A stretch of DNA of 64,000 bases from an uncultured Clostridia bacterium (GTDB lineage: Bacteria; Bacillota; Clostridia; Christensenellales; Borkfalkiaceae): assembly GCA_944363045.1 (NCBI GenBank), contig CALVTT010000001.1:1-64000 (forward strand), written 5' to 3'. Below are positions 50,612 to 59,131 of this stretch, in pieces. Numbering within the stretch: position 1 is the stretch's first letter; each line of letters begins with the position of its first letter. Under the pieces are notes generated by a model. That model was not told where the DNA came from. It ran no database searches and saw only the letters and a program-made list of their open reading frames with translations. The position numbers and the translations under genes are program-made.

Positions 50612-51697
50612 ATGCGCATAAAAAAACTCACGCTTCACAACTTCAGGAATTACGAGGACGAGACGTTCTCCTTTCGGGAGGGGCTCAACGTGCTCACGGG
50701 CCGCAACGCGCAGGGCAAGACCAACTGCGCCGAGGCCGTCTTTTACCTCTGCACGGGTTCCTCCCTCCGCATCCGCCACGACCGCCAGCTCATCCGCCGC
50801 GGGGAGAGCTGCGCTTCCCTGCGCGCCGAGGGGGAGAGCCGCTTCGGCGCCCTCACTTTGGAGGCGGATATCTTTGAAAACAAGCGGGAGCTGCGCGTCA
50901 ACGGCGTAAAAGTCAACAGGAGCGCCGACTTTTTGGGCAACATCAACAGCGTGTTCTTCTCCCCGGGGGAGCTGCGCCTCATCCAGGACGGCCCCGACGA
51001 ACGCCGCCGTTTCCTCAATCTGTCCATTTCTCAGACCTCCCGCCCCTACGCGCAGGCGCTCTTGCGTTACAATAAAATTTTAGACCAGCGCAACAACCTT
51101 CTGAAGAACCGCGACGTCTCCCTCGTCCTCGATACCCTCCCCGTGTGGGACGAGCAGCTCGCCCGCTATGCCGCCGTCATCGTGCGCCACCGCGCGGCGT
51201 ATTTGAAAGAGCTCTCCCCCCTCGCCGCCGAGGCGCACCGCTTCCTTACGGACGGGGGAGAGGAGCTTTCGCTCTCCTTCGACGCCGACTATCCCGAGGG
51301 GGAGGAGGAGATCGCGGAAAAACTCATGCGGGAGCTCAAGGCCGCCAACGAGCGCGATCTGCGCCTCGGCTTCACCACGGTGGGGCCGCACCGCGACGAT
51401 GTGAAGATCGCGATCGGCGGGGCGGACGCCCGCGCCTTTGCCTCGCAGGGGCAGGCACGCACGGCGGCGCTCTCCTTAAAGCTCGCCGAAGTGGAAATTT
51501 TCACCCGCCTTGCGGGGGAGCCGCCCGTGCTCGTTCTCGACGACGTGATGAGCGAGCTCGACCTGCCGCGAAGAAAGAAGCTCGTCAAGCGCACGGAAGG
51601 GCTGCAATGCATCATCACCTGCACGCACGCCGAACGCGTCCTCTACGGCAGGGAGACCAACAAGATCCGCATCTTCGGGGGGAAGATCGTATCATGA
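50612..51697 (+). CDS. recF: DNA replication and repair protein RecF
   Basis: 361 residues, ABC-type ATPase of the RecFOR recombination mediator. MRIKKLTLHNFRNYEDETFSF, Walker A GRNAQGKTN (30-38), NINSVFFSPGELRLIQDGPDERRRFLN, the signature region FASQGQARTAALSLKLAE, and Walker B VLVLDDVMSELD. It overlaps the PHP gene by four bases. In most Firmicutes recF follows dnaN; here it starts a separate forward unit opposite dnaA. Confidence 0.96.
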   Translation: MRIKKLTLHNFRNYEDETFSFREGLNVLTGRNAQGKTNCAEAVFYLCTGSSLRIRHDRQLIRRGESCASLRAEGESRFGALTLEADIFENKRELRVNGVKVNRSADFLGNINSVFFSPGELRLIQDGPDERRRFLNLSISQTSRPYAQALLRYNKILDQRNNLLKNRDVSLVLDTLPVWDEQLARYAAVIVRHRAAYLKELSPLAAEAHRFLTDGGEELSLSFDADYPEGEEEIAEKLMRELKAANERDLRLGFTTVGPHRDDVKIAIGGADARAFASQGQARTAALSLKLAEVEIFTRLAGEPPVLVLDDVMSELDLPRRKKLVKRTEGLQCIITCTHAERVLYGRETNKIRIFGGKIVS

Positions 51698-52554
51698 GGG
51701 CGGACCTTCACCTCCATTCCTTCTGCTCGGACGGCAGATATGCCCCCGCCGAGGTCGTTGCCCGCTGCAAGAAGGCGGGGCTTTCCCTCTGCGCCCTCAC
51801 CGATCACGACAGCATGGAGGGCGTGCCCGAAGCGCTCGCGGCGGCAAAGGAGCTTTGTATCGGCTGCGTGCCCGGCTGGGAAGTCTCCGCCTACGAGGAC
51901 GTCAAGGTGCACGTCCTCGGCTATGGCTGCGAACGGGGCGCTGCATATTTCGAGTTTCTCAAAGAGCGCAGAGAGGGCGCCGTCGTGCGCGCCGAGGACA
52001 TGATCCAAAAGGGCAACGCCTGTCTGGGCGTAAAGGTGACCCTTCAAGACGCCTTCGCGCTCCGTGCCCGTCCCGATGCGCCCCTTCACACCATGCACGT
52101 CGTGCGCGCCTTTGCGCGGGCGCTGGGGGCAAGAGAAGGGGATGCTTACCGCGAAATGGCGGGGAAGCTGTATTTAGAACTTTTCGACCGCGGAAAGCCC
52201 GCCTATTCCGCGCTCTGCCGCCCTTCGCCCGAGGATGCCGTCCGCGTCATCCACCTATCGGGCGGGCTTGCCGTGCTCGCCCACCCCGGGCGCATCCGTT
52301 TGGGGGAGCAAGAAAAGCTTGCCCTCTTCGACCGCCTGACGGCGGCGGGGCTCGATGGCATAGAATGCGTCTACACCACGCATACTGAGGAGGAGACGCA
52401 GGCCTTCTCCGCCTATGCGGCGGCGCACGGGCTGCTTGCAACGGGCGGTTCCGACTTCCACATGGAGGACGGCCTCCACGTTGTCGGGGAGCCCCTCTTT
52501 GAGCCCGACGGGCGGCTGCTCGAGGCCCTGCGCTCGCGCGGGGTGGATATTTGA
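51694..52554 (+). CDS. PHP-domain metal-dependent phosphoesterase
   Basis: 286 residues of the PHP family (YciV/TrpH, RNase AM-like). Metal ligands: ADLHLHSFCSDG, LTDHDSMEG, HTMHVVRAF, VLAHPGRI and TGGSDFHMED. Members of this branch release 5' nucleotides from short RNA or nucleotide 3',5'-bisphosphates; which reaction applies is inference. ATGA overlap with recF and a 4-bp overlap with the VanW gene show coupled translation. Confidence 0.9.
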   Translation: MRADLHLHSFCSDGRYAPAEVVARCKKAGLSLCALTDHDSMEGVPEALAAAKELCIGCVPGWEVSAYEDVKVHVLGYGCERGAAYFEFLKERREGAVVRAEDMIQKGNACLGVKVTLQDAFALRARPDAPLHTMHVVRAFARALGAREGDAYREMAGKLYLELFDRGKPAYSALCRPSPEDAVRVIHLSGGLAVLAHPGRIRLGEQEKLALFDRLTAAGLDGIECVYTTHTEEETQAFSAYAAAHGLLATGGSDFHMEDGLHVVGEPLFEPDGRLLEALRSRGVDI

Positions 52555-53309
52555 AAGGGCAAAGGGCGGTTTATGCGATCGTGACGGCTGCGCTCCTTCT
52601 TTGGGGCGCTTTTGCTTTGCCTGCTCTCCTGCCCTCTTCCCGCGCCTCTGCGGCGGCGGGGGACACGCTGCTCTCCTCCTGCACGACTTATTACAGCGAG
52701 GGGAATTTAGGGCGCGCGCACAACGTGGAGCTGGCGGCAGGGCGCATTGCGGGCACCGTGCTTCTCCCGCGCGCAAGTTTTTCCTTCAACGCGGCGGCGG
52801 GGGAGCGCAGCGGGGAGAACGGCTATTGGGAGGCGCCCGTCATCGAGAACGGGGAATACGTCATGGGCATCGGCGGGGGCGTCTGCCAGGTGAGCAGCAC
52901 CCTCTTTTATGCTGCGCTCGAGGCAGGCGTGCGCGTGTCGGAGAGCCATCCGCACTCCCTGCCCGTCTCCTACATCCCGCCCTCCCTTGACGCCATGGTG
53001 AGCAAGTGGAGCGATCTGAAACTCTTCAACTGCCGCGCCTTTCCCGTGCGCATCGAGGCAACGGCGGAGGACGGCGTGCTCACCGTGCGCATCTTCGGTA
53101 CGCCCGACGGCCTTTTGTACCGCGCGGAGAGCGAAGTCCTCGCCCGCATCCCGCCCCTTGAGGAGGACGCAGAGGGCTTTGGGGGGAAGGAGGGCATTGT
53201 GAGCGAGAGCTATCTCAGCGTCTTCGGGGAGGGGGGAGAGCTCATCTCGCGCACGCGGATCAGGCGGGATGTGTATTCCCCGCGCTCTTATTCCCCGCCG
53301 CAGGGATAG
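52551..53309 (+). CDS. VanW family exported protein
   Basis: 252 residues with an N-terminal signal or anchor (VYAIVTAALLLWGAFALPALL) and a VanW domain: SFNAAAGERSGENGYWEAPVIENGEYVMGIGGGVCQVSSTLFYAA and the HSLPVSYIPPSLDAMVS segment. VanW domains are common in clostridial cell-envelope proteins, some linked to vancomycin-resistance clusters, but no resistance genes are nearby. TTG start overlapping the PHP stop. No G5 domain is attached. Confidence 0.87.
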   Translation: MKGQRAVYAIVTAALLLWGAFALPALLPSSRASAAAGDTLLSSCTTYYSEGNLGRAHNVELAAGRIAGTVLLPRASFSFNAAAGERSGENGYWEAPVIENGEYVMGIGGGVCQVSSTLFYAALEAGVRVSESHPHSLPVSYIPPSLDAMVSKWSDLKLFNCRAFPVRIEATAEDGVLTVRIFGTPDGLLYRAESEVLARIPPLEEDAEGFGGKEGIVSESYLSVFGEGGELISRTRIRRDVYSPRSYSPPQG

Positions 53310-53359
53310 AAAAATGCGGCAAAGCGGACGAAAAAGTGCGGAAATTTGCGCAAAAACAG

Positions 53360-53388
53360 TTGATTTTTACCTGTGTTTCGGGTATAAT
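53360..53388 (+). promoter_or_regulatory. Promoter of rplS
   Basis: TTGATT (53360-53365), 17 nt, TATAAT (53383-53388). Confidence 0.85.
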
Positions 53389-53394
53389 CATCAA

Positions 53395-53485
53395 GTGACT
53401 TCGGGCGTTCCGCTGCCGAGAGCCTGCCGAGGATGCGGGTAAATACCAAACCGGGAATGAACGCTTTGTGATCGAATGGAGGTTA
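53395..53485 (+). promoter_or_regulatory. rplS 5' leader, probable L19 leader RNA
   Basis: About 95 bases of structured leader: GCGTTC (53405-53410) can pair with GAACGC (53459-53464), enclosing GC-rich inner pairs. Firmicute rplS genes commonly have an L19 leader at this position. Assigned by position and the outer helix, not by a full motif match. Confidence 0.5.
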
Positions 53486-53490
53486 AGTCA

Positions 53491-53835
53491 ATGAAAGGTC
53501 TCATTGAAGCGATCGAGCGCGAGGGGCTCAAAGAGAACGTGCCCCAATTCAACGTCGGCGACACCGTCAAGGTGGGCTACCGCATCATCGAGGGCGGCAA
53601 GGAAAGGATCCAGAATTTTGAGGGCGTGGTCATCGCCAAGAAGCACGGCGGTATCCGCGAGAGCTTCACGGTGCGCCGCCTCTCCTTCGGCGTCGGTGTG
53701 GAGCGCTGCTTCCCCCTGCACTCGCCCAAGGTCGCCTATGTCACCGTCGTCCGTGCGGGCAAGGTGAGAAGGGCAAAGCTCTACTATCTGCGCGGCCGTA
53801 CCGGCAAGGCAGCCAAGGTCAAGGAAGATATCTGA
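53491..53835 (+). CDS. rplS: Ribosomal protein L19
   Basis: 114 residues, 50S protein at the subunit interface. [54 protein letters not shown] and [20 protein letters not shown] are diagnostic. The ATG at 53491 follows GGAGG; single-gene unit with its own promoter, leader and terminator. The usual rimM-trmD neighbours are absent. Confidence 0.98.
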   Translation: MKGLIEAIEREGLKENVPQFNVGDTVKVGYRIIEGGKERIQNFEGVVIAKKHGGIRESFTVRRLSFGVGVERCFPLHSPKVAYVTVVRAGKVRRAKLYYLRGRTGKAAKVKEDI

Positions 53836-53850
53836 AAACAACGAACGGAA

Positions 53851-53880
53851 GGCGGCGCCGGCGGCGCCGCCTGTTTTTTT
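53851..53880 (+). terminator. Terminator of rplS
   Basis: A 9-bp stem GGCGGCGCC/GGCGCCGCC with a GGC loop, followed by TGTTTTTTT. Confidence 0.92.
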
Positions 53881-53973
53881 GGAAAAATTGCGAAAAACCG
53901 TTTACAATTCTTCCGCAATCGGTTAGAATAGAGAACGGCGGCAATATCTGCCGTCATGTGAAGGAATGCATTT

Positions 53974-55965
53974 ATGAAGAAGAATTTCTGGAAAAACGCC
54001 ACCAAACATTTCCGCGCCTTTCTCATTTTGGCGCTTGCGTTTTTAGCGATCGGGCTGGGAACGCTGGGCAGCGTCACGTCGACGGGCGGCTCCTTTGTCC
54101 TTACCTCCAAACAGGAAGGGGATGCCAAGGAACCCAGCCTTGTCTTTCATCTTTCTCTGCCCGAAGAGCTGTCGGGCACGCGTACATCTTATATTTATGT
54201 CAAAAAGATCCTTGTCAACGCGGGCGCTGTCTCTGCTCCCGCCGGCGAGACGACGGAACTTCGCATCAGCCGCGCCACTTCGGCGACTTCCTCCTTCAGC
54301 ACCACCTATGCACTTACCGTTCCCTCCGTCTATGCGGCGGCGACGGAAGAGGAGGAGGGTATCTCCAACGCCTCTTATAAATGGTTGGAGTTCGATGTGA
54401 CGAGCGCCACCTCCGCCACAAACGGCTGGTCGCTTTCCACCTATTCTTATTATTGTTTCTTTGCGCGCAGCAGCAGCGTGCGCATCAATGAAGTGCTGTT
54501 TATTGCCGAAAATACCGACCTTGCCGAAGAGGACAGGGAGCCCATCCTGCTCGATGCCGAGCTCGACGATGCCTCCGTTATCCGCGGACGGGAAGGGGAG
54601 AGCAAGAAGGAAGCGCTCGCACGCGCTGCGGCCGTTCTCGACAGTCAGACCCTCCCCGTGCTTGCCTCGTCTTCCTTCTACCGTTTTTCGGAGGAAGAGG
54701 CCTATTCGCTCATGACCATCGACGAGATGCGCGCGGGCGGCTCCTATGTGACGGGCGATACCTATCTTGCCGATACCGTCTATAACGCTCTGGGCACGGA
54801 TATCCTCGCCCTCGGCACGCTCATCTTCGGCATGAGCCCCTTCGGCCTCCGCTTCTTCCCCTTTCTTGCCGCTTTCGGCGTACTCGTTGTCGGCTATTTC
54901 CTCGTCAGAGACCTCGCCAAGAGCGATCGAGCCGGCTTCATCTTCGCCGTTTTGTATGCGCTCTCTGCCGCCTTTTTTGCGGCGGGGCATCTGGGGACGC
55001 CCCTCATGCTCGGCATATTCTTCTTCACGGCATCCGTTTACTTCTGCCACAAGTTCTATGCGAAGGGCATCCGCACGGCAAACGCGAGAGGCGTCCTGCC
55101 CGTCATTTTGAGCGCGCTCTTCGGGGCGCTCGCCGTTTGCACCAACGGGGCATGGCTCATCCCCATGGCGGGCGTCGTTGTGCTGTTCGCCTTCGGCATG
55201 GTGCGCCAGAAGAGGGCGAAGGAGTACTATCTTGCCAAGGCGGAAGAAGGCTCCGCGGCGGACGATGCGGAGGAAGAGGCTCCCGCTCCCGTGCGCAGGG
55301 CGCGCGTGGAGGCGGAGTACCGCTATAAGGACCGCGCTGCCGTCGTCTCCTTTGCCGTCGTCTTCCTCGTCGGGGCGCTGCTCATCTCGCTGCTCGCGGT
55401 CATCCCCGCCTATCTTCCCTATGTGCGCGTGTTCGGCGACCCCGCCTCGCCCATGAACGTCTTTGCCGTTGCGTGGAAGCTGTTCGCGGGCGGCTTTACG
55501 GGGGTCAACGCCGTCTCCTATACGCAGAGCTGGCTGCTGCACATCCTCTTTATGGGCACGGGTGAGATCTTTGCCGTCACCTGCGCGGGGATCCTCAGCG
55601 CAGCCGCCGCCGCTGCCGTCGGCATCGTGGCGCTCGTGTGGTTCTTCCTCCAAAAGAAGGATGAAAAGAGGGAGGGCGAAAAGACGGCTCTGCGTGCGCT
55701 CGTCATTGCGGGCGCGGGGCTCGTGCTCTCGCTCATCTGCTCTTTCTTTGGCGGCGGGGCGTTCGGCTTCACGCTCATGGCGCTCGTCTTCCTCTTTGCG
55801 CTCGGCGGGTTTGCGGGCGACAGAGTGCTTTCCGGCGGGCAAAAGGCGGCGAAGGTGATGATGTGGGTATTTGCGGCAGTGCTCATCCTGTGCTTTTTGC
55901 TGCTCATCCCGTTCACCTTCTCGGTGCCCCTGCCTGTCGGGCTGCAGACGGCGCTCTTTGCCTGA
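53974..55965 (+). CDS. Polytopic membrane protein, GT39/PMT-like glycosyltransferase candidate
   Basis: 663 residues. One N-terminal membrane helix (LILALAFLAIGLGTLG), a roughly 200-residue Ser/Thr-rich extracytoplasmic domain, then about nine further helices. The middle segment, DEMRAGGSYVTGDTYLADTVYNALGTDILALGTLIFGMSPFGLRFFPFLAA, resembles the start of GT-C protein mannosyltransferases (DE motif, then G-K-x-x-IA-x-G-x-x-x-FG-like helix). A long charged cytoplasmic loop (RRARVEAEYRYKDRAA) splits the helices. The glycosyltransferase call rests on this local likeness only; an unrelated lineage membrane protein is possible. Confidence 0.6.
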   Translation: MKKNFWKNATKHFRAFLILALAFLAIGLGTLGSVTSTGGSFVLTSKQEGDAKEPSLVFHLSLPEELSGTRTSYIYVKKILVNAGAVSAPAGETTELRISRATSATSSFSTTYALTVPSVYAAATEEEEGISNASYKWLEFDVTSATSATNGWSLSTYSYYCFFARSSSVRINEVLFIAENTDLAEEDREPILLDAELDDASVIRGREGESKKEALARAAAVLDSQTLPVLASSSFYRFSEEEAYSLMTIDEMRAGGSYVTGDTYLADTVYNALGTDILALGTLIFGMSPFGLRFFPFLAAFGVLVVGYFLVRDLAKSDRAGFIFAVLYALSAAFFAAGHLGTPLMLGIFFFTASVYFCHKFYAKGIRTANARGVLPVILSALFGALAVCTNGAWLIPMAGVVVLFAFGMVRQKRAKEYYLAKAEEGSAADDAEEEAPAPVRRARVEAEYRYKDRAAVVSFAVVFLVGALLISLLAVIPAYLPYVRVFGDPASPMNVFAVAWKLFAGGFTGVNAVSYTQSWLLHILFMGTGEIFAVTCAGILSAAAAAAVGIVALVWFFLQKKDEKREGEKTALRALVIAGAGLVLSLICSFFGGGAFGFTLMALVFLFALGGFAGDRVLSGGQKAAKVMMWVFAAVLILCFLLLIPFTFSVPLPVGLQTALFA

Positions 55966-55977
55966 ATGATGTTTTCA

Positions 55978-56013
55978 AAGAACGAAACGCGGGCGCGTTT
56001 CGTTCTTGTCTTA
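55978..56013 (+). terminator. Hairpin after the GT39-like gene
   Basis: A perfect 14-bp stem AAGAACGAAACGCG (55978-55991) with 55994-56007, followed by GTCTTATTTT. Confidence 0.75.
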
Positions 56014-56122
56014 TTTTCGTAAAGATCTCTTTCTGCGGAAAAGGCCTCTCCGTGAGGGCGGCAGGAACATATCTCCCGCACGGTCTGCGGGGCAAAATAC
56101 AGAGGAAAAAGGGGGAACGGCG

Positions 56123-57640
56123 ATGATCTCAAACGTGACTTGTTTTGCGTTGGCGGGGCTCGAAGGGGTGCCCGTCACGGTGGAGACGGACGTCAACAGG
56201 GGCGTGCCCGCCTTTGAAATGGTGGGCCTTCCCGACGCCGCCGTCAAGGAGTCCAAGGAGCGCGTGCGCTCCGCCCTCAAAAACAGCGGCTTTCAATTTC
56301 CCGTCGTCAAAGTCACCGTCAACCTCGCTCCCGCCGACCTTAAAAAGGAGGGCGCCGTCTTCGACCTTGCCGTTGCCATCGGCCTTTTGAAAGCGAGCGA
56401 GCAGCTCGTGGGGGCAAACCTTGCAGGCATCGTCTTTTTGGGTGAGCTCTCCCTCGACGGCAGCCTCCGTCCCGTCAGGGGGCTCCTGCCCATCCTCATT
56501 TCCGCCAAGTCGCGCGGCTTTACCACCTTCGTCATCCCTGCCGCCAATGCGGGCGAGGCGCGCTTTTTAGACGGCGTCACCGTCTATCCCTGTTCCACGC
56601 TCATGCAGGCCGTCAAGTTCCTTGTCGGCGCCGAACGGCCCGAGCCCGTCAAACCCGTCCGCTATGTGCCCGGGGCGAGAGGGGAGAGCTCTTCCGACTT
56701 GAAATTCGTCAAAGGCCAGCCTCTGGCGCGGCGGGCGGTGGAGATCGCCGTCGCAGGCGGGCACAACTTGCTCCTCGTCGGCCCGCCCGGCACGGGCAAG
56801 ACGATGATCGCCCGCTGTATCCCCACCATCATGCCCGACCTTTCCTTCGACGAGGCGCTCCAGATCACCAAGATCCACTCCGTCGCAGGCATTTTGGGCG
56901 AGGAGGGCATCGTCACCGAGCGGCCCTTCCGCACGCCCCACCATACGGCGACCACCGTCTCCATGTGCGGCGGCGGCAACCGCGTGGTGCATCCCGGCGA
57001 AATTTCCCTCGCGCACGGCGGCGTGCTCTTTTTGGACGAGCTGCCCGAATACAAGCGCTCGACTTTGGAGGCGCTGCGCCAGCCCCTCGAGGACGGCAGG
57101 ATCACCATCTCCCGCTCGGGCGGCAGCTGCACCTATCCCGCGCGCTTCATGCTCTGCGCGAGCATGAACCCCTGCCCCTGCGGTAACTACGGGTCGGAAA
57201 AACTCACCTGTACCTGTACGCCCGCCGAGATCAGAAATTACCGCCGCAAGGTGTCGGGGCCCCTTTTGGACCGCATCGACCTTCAGGTGGAGGTGGATGC
57301 CATCGGCTACGACGACCTCACGGCAGATACGGCGCAGGAAAGCTCCGCCTCCGTCCGCGAGCGCGTCAACGGGGCAAGGCGCATCCAGCGCAACCGCTTC
57401 GAAGAGAAGCCCATCCACACCAATGCCGAGATGGGGGAGCGGGAACTGAGGGAGTTCTGCGCGCTCTCGCCCGAGTGCGACCGCATCTTGCGCGACGCCT
57501 TCGAGCGCATGCAGCTCTCGGCGCGGGCACGGGCGCGCATCATCAAAGTGGCGCGCACCATCGCCGATCTCGACCAGAGCGAGGATATCATGCCCCGCCA
57601 TATGTTTGAGGCGGTGTCGTATCGTATTTCATTTCGTTGA
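56123..57640 (+). CDS. comM: Mg-chelatase-like AAA ATPase ComM (YifB)
   Basis: 505 residues, hexameric helicase that aids branch migration during natural transformation. N-terminal Lon-C-like domain (GLPDAAVKESKERVRSALKNSGF), Walker A LLVGPPGTGKTM, RPFRTPHHTAT, VLFLDELPEYKR and a CxC-type insertion (CASMNPCPCGNYG, CTCTPAEIRNY), then SGPLLDRIDLQVEV. The neighbouring dprA supports a transformation or recombination role. Its stop codon TGA (57638-57640) lies inside the palindrome that begins repeat copy B. Confidence 0.95.
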   Translation: MISNVTCFALAGLEGVPVTVETDVNRGVPAFEMVGLPDAAVKESKERVRSALKNSGFQFPVVKVTVNLAPADLKKEGAVFDLAVAIGLLKASEQLVGANLAGIVFLGELSLDGSLRPVRGLLPILISAKSRGFTTFVIPAANAGEARFLDGVTVYPCSTLMQAVKFLVGAERPEPVKPVRYVPGARGESSSDLKFVKGQPLARRAVEIAVAGGHNLLLVGPPGTGKTMIARCIPTIMPDLSFDEALQITKIHSVAGILGEEGIVTERPFRTPHHTATTVSMCGGGNRVVHPGEISLAHGGVLFLDELPEYKRSTLEALRQPLEDGRITISRSGGSCTYPARFMLCASMNPCPCGNYGSEKLTCTCTPAEIRNYRRKVSGPLLDRIDLQVEVDAIGYDDLTADTAQESSASVRERVNGARRIQRNRFEEKPIHTNAEMGERELREFCALSPECDRILRDAFERMQLSARARARIIKVARTIADLDQSEDIMPRHMFEAVSYRISFR

Positions 57641-57830
57641 TTTTTAGCAAGCTAAAAATCAACGAGGGGCGGGCTACGCGATTTTAAGCATCGTTATCGC
57701 CCGCGAACGCATCTGTCATTCTAAGAACAATAAGCCTCTGGTAAGAGGCAAATTGGGTCTCGCAGCGCAAAAGCGTGGTTTTGCTTGCGGAAATAATTTA
57801 AGAAGCAGCGAGGGAAACCGCGTCCCTCTT
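57637..57830 (+). repeat. Structured intergenic repeat, copy B (after comM)
   Basis: Starts with a palindrome (arm TTGATTTTTAGC 57637-57648, complement 57651-57662) that includes the comM stop, then the 81-bp core (57678-57758) matching copy A at 37738-37818, then a GCAAAA...TTTTGC helix in the place of copy A's GCAAGG...CCTTGC. The leading palindrome has a different sequence in the two copies but the same form. Non-coding. Confidence 0.75.
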
Positions 57831-58026
57831 GGCTCCTTCTCTGAGGGAGCTGTCGAGCGCAGCGAGACTGAGGGAGTCGCATTATTATAAAATGCAAGAG
57901 TTCGGCAAAGGCAGTTCTCTTCATTGCACGAGAAAGTGCCGCGTGCAGCGTGACGGAAGGTGTAAAACTTTCCGCAAAAGCTGCGTCGGCGGGTTTTGCG
58001 GAAAAATATAAAACAAGGAGGCGGAT
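57831..58026. repeat. Second repeat module and dprA upstream region
   Basis: Contains CTCCTTCTCTGAGGGAG (57834-57850), overlapping a 29-bp segment (57849-57877) present in inverse orientation at 38066-38094. From about 57890 to 58026 the sequence holds no recognised feature apart from the AAGGAGG ribosome binding site of dprA at 58015-58021; I see no clear promoter. Confidence 0.55.
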
Positions 58027-59106
58027 ATGACGCAGGATGAGTTGGGGATCGTATGGCTCTGCGGGTGCACGGAGCTCGATAAGCGCGAGTGCGTCGCCCT
58101 CCTGCGCGCGGCGAAAAGTCCCGCCCGTCTTTTGGAAGATTACGAAAAAATTGCGCCCGCGGTGATACGATCGCCTAAGGCGCGGTTATATAAAGAGAGA
58201 GGCATTCGCTTTGCAGCCGCCGAAGGGCTCGTAAAAGAGCTGGAAAAAGAGGACGTCTTTCCCGTTACCGTGCTCGACGGCGACTACCCCGAATCGCTCA
58301 AAAACATCGCCTCGCCGCCCCTTCTTCTGTACGGGAAGGGGGAGCGCGCCCTCTTGCGGGAGCGAAAGTTCTGCATCGTCGGCTCGCGCGTGACCCCGCC
58401 CTGGGCGGAGAGCCTCGGCCGCACCATCGCAGAGGCGCTCTCCTCCCGCTTTTGCATCGTCACGGGGCTGGCGGAAGGGGGAGACAGCGCCGCGATACAG
58501 GGCGCGCTGCCCTCGGGCAATCTCATCTCCGTGCTGCCCTGCGGGCTCAGGGAATGCTATCCCGCCTCGCACGCGGGGTTGAAGGAGAAGATCGCGCGAA
58601 GCGGCCTGCTCCTCAGCGAATATCCGCTTTCCGAGGGCGTTAAAAAGTACACCTTCCACGAGCGCAACCGCCTGCTCGCGGGGCTTTCGGAGGGCGTGCT
58701 CGTGCTTTCGGCGGGGGAAAAGAGCGGCGCGCTCATCACCGCGAACTGCGCGGCGGAGTTCGGCCGCGACGTCTTCGCCCTGCCCTACCGCCCCAACGAG
58801 GCGCGCGGCGCGGGCTGCAACGACCTTTTGAAGAAGGGCGCCTCCCTCGTGACGGAGGCGGAGGACATCCTCTCCTTCTACGGCTTTGAAAAGGAGCCGC
58901 CTAAAAAAGAGGAGAAGGGGCCCGTGCTTTCCGCCGAGGAGCGCCGCGTGTATGAAGTTCTGCGCGAGGGGGGAGAATTGCATACGTCCGTACTTGCGGA
59001 GAGGGCGGGGCTGCGCATCTTTGAAGTCTCGGCCGTGCTCTCCTCGCTGGAGATAAAGGGGCTCGCCGTCAAGGCGGGCGGCAACCGCTATTCCCTTGCG
59101 CGCTGA
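58027..59106 (+). CDS. dprA: DNA processing protein DprA
   Basis: 359 residues, loads RecA on incoming single-stranded DNA in transformation. Rossmann-like core: YPESLKNIASPPLLLYGKG, CIVGSRVTPPWAES, IVTGLAEGGDSAAIQGAL, SEYPLSEGVKKYTFHERNRLLAGLSEGVLVLSAGEKSGALITANCAAEFGRDVFALP, GCNDLLKKGA. A C-terminal winged-helix segment follows. The usual GSR-x-x-(S/T)-x-YG motif reads GSRVTPPWA, a local variation. Confidence 0.95.
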   Translation: MTQDELGIVWLCGCTELDKRECVALLRAAKSPARLLEDYEKIAPAVIRSPKARLYKERGIRFAAAEGLVKELEKEDVFPVTVLDGDYPESLKNIASPPLLLYGKGERALLRERKFCIVGSRVTPPWAESLGRTIAEALSSRFCIVTGLAEGGDSAAIQGALPSGNLISVLPCGLRECYPASHAGLKEKIARSGLLLSEYPLSEGVKKYTFHERNRLLAGLSEGVLVLSAGEKSGALITANCAAEFGRDVFALPYRPNEARGAGCNDLLKKGASLVTEAEDILSFYGFEKEPPKKEEKGPVLSAEERRVYEVLREGGELHTSVLAERAGLRIFEVSAVLSSLEIKGLAVKAGGNRYSLAR

Positions 59107-59131
59107 ACGCGCGGCAACTATAAGGAGCAAT

